Shown piece after piece: positions 60,787 to 64,000 of a DNA stretch of 64,000 nt. The notes beneath the pieces are model-generated. The model did no database searches and had not been told where the DNA came from. It was given only the letters and a program-made list of their open reading frames with translations. Made by a program: the position numbers and the translations under genes. The DNA comes from Planctomycetota bacterium. GTDB lineage: Bacteria; Planctomycetota; UBA1135; GCA-002686595. How positions within the stretch are numbered: the first letter of the stretch is position 1; every line of letters begins with the position of its first letter. The DNA lies in assembly GCA_016779205.1 (NCBI GenBank), contig JADHOC010000014.1:1-64000 (forward strand), written 5' to 3'.

Positions 60787-62340
60787 TCAGGTGAGCCCCT
60801 CCCGCAGGGCCAGGGCCGTGGCCATGGCCTCGGCGTCGATCCGATCGCGGCCCGCGAGGTCAGCCACCGTCCGGGCGACCCGGCGCAGGGACTGGACGGC
60901 CCGGCTGGAGAGCTGGCGCCCGTCGGCCGCGCGTCGAAGCAACTCGGCGGGGCCTGGGTCGAGGGGGGCGACGGCGTCCAGCTCGTCGCTCTGCAAGCGG
61001 GCGTTACACCGGGCCCCCTGCGCCCCGCGGCCCATGGAGCGGCGGCGCGCCGCGCGCGCCTCCTGGATCAGCCGGGCCCCCTCGCCCCCTGCGGAGGCCT
61101 GGTTCGCCGTGCAGGCCGTTCCCGGGACGAGGTCCTCCAGCGGCACGGGGCGGAGGGCGACGCGCAGATCGATCCGGTCCAGCACTGGCCCCGAGATGCG
61201 CTGGCGGTAGCGGCGGACGGCCGAGGGGGGGCAGCGGCAGACCACGCGCGGGTGGCCCGCGTACCCACACGGGCATGGGTTCATGGCTGCAATGAGCTGG
61301 AAGTCGGCTGGGAGGCTCAAGCGTCGCCCGGCCCGGGCGATGTGGACCCGGCCCTCCTCGAGCGGTTGACGAAGTCCCTCGAGGGCCTCCCTGCGGAACT
61401 CAGGCAGCTCGTCCAGGAAGAGGACGCCACCGTGGGCGAGGGTGATCTCGCCAGGTGCGATCGGGTTCCCCCCTCCGAGCAGGCCCGCGAAGCTGGTGGT
61501 GTGGTGGGGCGCCCGGAAGGGGCGTTCCCCGACGAGCCCCTCCGGGGATCGACCCGCGGCGGAGCGGATCGCGGTGGCGGCGATTCGCTCGTCGAGGTCG
61601 GGCGGGGGGAGCAGCTCCGGGAGGCGGCGGGCCAGCATCGTCTTCCCGGCCCCCGGTGGCCCGACGAGGAGGAGGCCGTGTCCGCCCGCGGCGGCCACCT
61701 GCAGGGCGAACTTGGTCCCTGCCTGGCCCCGGACCTCGTCCAGGGACCGCCCGGAGGGCGCCTCGTCCTCGGGCGCGGGTCGGGGATCGAGGGCAGGGCG
61801 CCGCCCGGGATCGTCGGCATCCCGCGTGAGGTGCTGGAGCACCTCGGCGAGGGTGGAGGCCTCGAAGGCGGAGACGTCCGGGAGCTCGGCGGCCTCCCGT
61901 GCCGCGGTGGGGGGCGCGAGGACCTCGGTGATGCCTTGCCGGCGCGCCTCCAGCGCGGCGGCGAGCCCGCCCGGCGTGGAGGTCAGTGAGCCGTCGATGC
62001 CGACCTCGCCCAGGAAGAGGACGCCGCTCACCTGGGACGGCCGCAGGTGCCCCACGGCGGCGGCGCAGGCGAGGACGAGGGCGAGGTCCAGCCCCTCCCC
62101 GGACTTGCGCCGGGCGGCGGGGGTCAGGTGCAGGTGGAGGCGGCCGGGACCCGCCTTGAGGCGGCCGGCCGCGAGCACGCAGGCGAGCCGCCCCCGGCTC
62201 TCCCGCAGGAGAGCGTCGGGGAGGCCGGTGAGGTGGAACTCGGTGGGTCCTTGCTGGGCCGGCTCGAAGCGGGCCTGGACCGTGACGAGGAAGGCGCCCG
62301 CACCCTCGAGGCACGCGCTGTGGACACGGACGGTCTTCAT
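60787..62340 (-). CDS. comM: YifB/ComM-family Mg-chelatase-like AAA+ ATPase
   Basis: 517 aa from ATG 62340. N-terminal Lon-S5-like/ChlI domain (FHLTGLPDALLRESRGRL; GSLTSTPGGLAAALEA), then AAA+ ATPase: Walker A GPPGAGKTMLARRLPELLPP, FRAPHHTTSFAGLLGGG, Walker B GGVLFLDELPEF, and the family-specific CPCGYAGHP and ISGPVLDRIDLRV. ComM helicases promote branch migration during natural transformation. With a type IV pilus in the same window, competence is a plausible context. Convergent with the permease gene. Confidence 0.94.
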   Translation of the reverse strand: MKTVRVHSACLEGAGAFLVTVQARFEPAQQGPTEFHLTGLPDALLRESRGRLACVLAAGRLKAGPGRLHLHLTPAARRKSGEGLDLALVLACAAAVGHLRPSQVSGVLFLGEVGIDGSLTSTPGGLAAALEARRQGITEVLAPPTAAREAAELPDVSAFEASTLAEVLQHLTRDADDPGRRPALDPRPAPEDEAPSGRSLDEVRGQAGTKFALQVAAAGGHGLLLVGPPGAGKTMLARRLPELLPPPDLDERIAATAIRSAAGRSPEGLVGERPFRAPHHTTSFAGLLGGGNPIAPGEITLAHGGVLFLDELPEFRREALEGLRQPLEEGRVHIARAGRRLSLPADFQLIAAMNPCPCGYAGHPRVVCRCPPSAVRRYRQRISGPVLDRIDLRVALRPVPLEDLVPGTACTANQASAGGEGARLIQEARAARRRSMGRGAQGARCNARLQSDELDAVAPLDPGPAELLRRAADGRQLSSRAVQSLRRVARTVADLAGRDRIDAEAMATALALREGLT

Positions 62341-62443
62341 CGTCAACGGAGACGGGCGGCGCGCGGGTGGGTGACGACCTCTTGCCCGGCGTCGGGGATC
62401 CTGCCTTGCGAAGACCCGTCCGACAGGCGAGGCTCGGCGCACC

Positions 62444-62779
62444 ATGAGCGAGACGTACTACGACACGGATGACCTGGGGAAGTTCGCGGACATCGCCGAC
62501 CACGCGCCCGAGATGGGGAAGAAGTTCTTCGAGTGGTACGGGGAGGTCTTCAAGGACGGCGCGCTCTCCACCCGGGAGAAGAACCTCATCGCCCTCGGCG
62601 TGGCCCACGCCCTGCAGTGCGCCTACTGCATCGACGCCTACACCAAGGGGTCGCTGGAGCAGGGGTGTGACGTGGAGCAACTCACCGAGGCGGTGCACGT
62701 GGCGGCCGCCATCCGCGGGGGCGCCGCCCTGGTGCACGGTGTCCAGATGCGCAAGGTCGCCGACTCCCTGGGGATGTGA
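62444..62779 (+). CDS. CMD/AhpD-like protein associated with arsenosugar biosynthesis
   Basis: 111 aa. A carboxymuconolactone decarboxylase-fold protein with the redox CxxC motif in HALQCAYCID (C59, C62), preceded by REKNLIALGVA. It matches the small peroxidase-like protein that is characteristically encoded next to arsS. Its exact step in the pathway is not established; a redox or hydrolytic role with the ArsS product is inferred from neighbourhood. The stop overlaps the arsS start (GTGA). Confidence 0.85.
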   Translation: MSETYYDTDDLGKFADIADHAPEMGKKFFEWYGEVFKDGALSTREKNLIALGVAHALQCAYCIDAYTKGSLEQGCDVEQLTEAVHVAAAIRGGAALVHGVQMRKVADSLGM

Positions 62780-63840
62780 GCGCGATGCCGACCCCGCCAG
62801 GCCCCACCCTCCACAGGTCCCGCTCCCCGCTGGCGGACCCCCGATGGCAGCGCGCGCGACTCGACGGGGTCCAGCTCCCCGAGGGCGACGGTGACTTCGC
62901 CGCGGCGGCGAAGACGGCGCTGGGCGCGCCGCTCTTCGCCACGGGGCTCGAGGTCCTCCAGCTGAACCTCGGGCGCCGCTGCAACCTGGCCTGCGTCCAC
63001 TGCCACGTGGACGCCGGGCCCGATCGCAAGGAGGACATGTCCCGCGCCACGGCCGAGCGATGCCTCGAGGTCATGGAGGCCTCCGGGGCGGGGATCGTGG
63101 ACATCACGGGGGGCGCGCCCGAGATGTCCGACCAGTTCGAGTTCCTGGTCCGGGGTGCGCGGGCCGCCGGGCGACACGTGATCGATCGATGCAACCTCTC
63201 GATCCTGCTCACCCGACCCTATGCCCACCTGGTGGACTTCCTCGCGGAGCATGAGGTGGAGGTGGTCGCGTCCCTCCCTCACTACCGCAAGCTCGGCACC
63301 GACCGCCAGCGGGGGGACGGGGTCTTCGACGACTCCATCGAGGCCCTTCGGCGGCTCAACGCGCGGGGCTATGGCCGGGATCCCAGGCTGCGCCTCGTCC
63401 TCGTGACGAACCCCGTGGGCGCCTTCCTGCCCGCCGGGCAGGCGTCCCTGGAGGCCGAGTGGAAGCGCGAGCTCAAGCGGGCGTACGACATCGACTTCGA
63501 CGCGCTCTTCACCATCACCAACATGCCGATCAGCCGCTACCTGGAGTGGCTGGAGTCGAAGGAGCAGACCGAGGCGTACCTGCGCAAGCTCGTGGACGCC
63601 TTCAACCCGGCCTCCGTCGCCGGCGTCATGTGCCGTCACACCCTCTCGGTGGGCTGGGACGGGCGGCTGTTCGACTGTGACTTCAACCAGATGCTGGAGA
63701 TCGGCCTCGTGGACGGGGCGCCCGCCCACATCGACGACTTCCGGCTCGACGATGTCGCGCACCGGGCGATCGCCACGGGGCGCCACTGCTTCGGCTGCAC
63801 CGCGGGAGCGGGGTCCAGCTGTGGCGGGGCCACGACCTGA
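62776..63840 (+). CDS. arsS: Radical SAM protein ArsS (arsenosugar biosynthesis)
   Basis: 354 aa from GTG 62776 (ATG 62785 alternative). The radical SAM cluster motif is CNLACVHC (C69, C73, C76), followed by VDITGGAPEM. The C-terminal region has CDFNQMLEIGL and the closing CFGCTAGAGSSCGG, diagnostic of ArsS. ArsS makes dimethylarsinoyl-deoxyadenosine-type products from SAM and methylated arsenic. Some homologues use selenocysteine; here every position is a standard Cys codon and no in-frame TGA occurs. An arsM methyltransferase is not seen in the window. Confidence 0.9.
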   Translation: MSAMPTPPGPTLHRSRSPLADPRWQRARLDGVQLPEGDGDFAAAAKTALGAPLFATGLEVLQLNLGRRCNLACVHCHVDAGPDRKEDMSRATAERCLEVMEASGAGIVDITGGAPEMSDQFEFLVRGARAAGRHVIDRCNLSILLTRPYAHLVDFLAEHEVEVVASLPHYRKLGTDRQRGDGVFDDSIEALRRLNARGYGRDPRLRLVLVTNPVGAFLPAGQASLEAEWKRELKRAYDIDFDALFTITNMPISRYLEWLESKEQTEAYLRKLVDAFNPASVAGVMCRHTLSVGWDGRLFDCDFNQMLEIGLVDGAPAHIDDFRLDDVAHRAIATGRHCFGCTAGAGSSCGGATT

Positions 63841-63871
63841 GGAATCCGCGGGCGTCTGGGGTCCCACGGGC

Positions 63872-63877
63872 TAATCT
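63872..63877 (+). promoter_or_regulatory. Possible -10 element giving a leaderless transcript
   Basis: TAATCT ends 6 nt before the ATG at 63884. A transcription start the usual distance downstream would fall on the A of the start codon. No ribosome binding site is present between. No -35 hexamer is visible. Confidence 0.3.
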
Positions 63878-63883
63878 GGCGCC

Positions 63884-64000
63884 ATGTCCATGAAGTCCGT
63901 CATCCCCGCCGCGCTCGCGCTGCTCTCCCTCTCCGCCTGCGCCTCCGAGGAGGCCGGCCTCGCCTCCGAGGTCCTCACGGTCGACATCAACCAGTCGATC
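63884..64000 (+). CDS. Lipoprotein, N-terminal part (partial)
   Basis: 39 codons to the window end, frame open. The sequence shows a lipoprotein signal (MKSVIPAALALLSLSAC) followed by ASEEAGLASEVLTVDINQSI. The remainder is outside the window, so no function can be given. Confidence 0.65.
   Translation, partial: MSMKSVIPAALALLSLSACASEEAGLASEVLTVDINQSI

Noticed and set aside
63770..63840. Selenocysteine in the ArsS C-terminus
   Set aside because: The relevant positions are TGC codons and there is no in-frame TGA before the terminal stop.
1..64000. Mobile elements, prophage, CRISPR arrays, tRNA or rRNA genes
   Set aside because: No transposase or integrase, no regularly spaced direct repeats, and no cloverleaf or rRNA-like segment was seen. 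The only tandem array is the coding 15-bp repeat in the RNase gene.

Overview
The window is about 64 kb of high-GC bacterial chromosome, densely coding, mostly on the + strand, with many 4-bp ATGA/GTGA/TTGA overlaps between genes. No rRNA, tRNA, CRISPR array or transposase was found. The combination of a type IV pilus/type II secretion locus with an outer-membrane secretin, many lipobox proteins, TolC and sigma-54 implies a diderm cell. Very large lipoproteins with SbsA-type Ig-like domains, an RNase E/G swollen by low-complexity sequence, and an ArsS arsenosugar pair make a deep-branching marine-type Planctomycetota lineage my best guess; Myxococcota or a related phylum cannot be excluded. 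This is inference: no marker phylogeny was run.

Layout. 1-5.5 kb: housekeeping and sigma-54/nitrogen-PTS genes: the dnaX 3' end, ybaB, recR, rpoN, truA, hpf, a PtsN-type EIIA and HPr. 5.7-10.8 kb: pilM-pilN-pilO(P)-pilQ operon, ending in a strong hairpin. 10.8-16.5 kb: a structured 5' region, the giant RNase E/G, then rplU-rpmA-obg. 16.6-23.8 kb: a PilT-like ATPase, two tandem GspC-like PDZ proteins, then coaX, a divergent MnmE-like GTPase and a PyrB-PyrI zinc-domain fusion. 24-34.3 kb: three large secreted lipoproteins and a prepilin peptidase. 34.3-40.5 kb: an OmpA-like lipoprotein and pilT-pilB-pilC-pilin. 40.5-42.3 kb (minus): tatD and a lipoprotein. 42.7-45.9 kb: a fourth giant lipoprotein. 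45.9-50 kb: amidohydrolase, DHH phosphoesterase, metallophosphoesterase and, on minus, proline dehydrogenase. 50-55 kb: cutA, a DASS transporter, a polytopic membrane protein and an exported protein. 55-60.8 kb: a TolC/HlyD/ABC/FtsX-like tripartite efflux operon. 60.8-64 kb: comM/yifB on minus, then the ArsS pair and the start of another lipoprotein.

How it fits together. The trans-envelope machine is the dominant theme. Inner-membrane PilM/N/O, PilC and prepilin peptidase, secretin PilQ, three cytoplasmic ATPases (one PilB/GspE type, two PilT type), one pilin, and two GspC-like PDZ proteins that belong to type II secretion rather than classical type IV pili. The giant lipoproteins are interspersed with these genes and are candidate cargo or surface partners. 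The most notable protein architectures are the RNase E/G with its S1 domain split by about 260 residues, the PyrB-PyrI zinc-domain fusion without the allosteric domain, the PilO-like protein with a PilP-like C-terminus, and an MnmE homologue lacking the G4 motif and catalytic tail. The most notable non-coding signals are the hairpin-rich region before the RNase gene and an attenuator-like element before the first giant lipoprotein.
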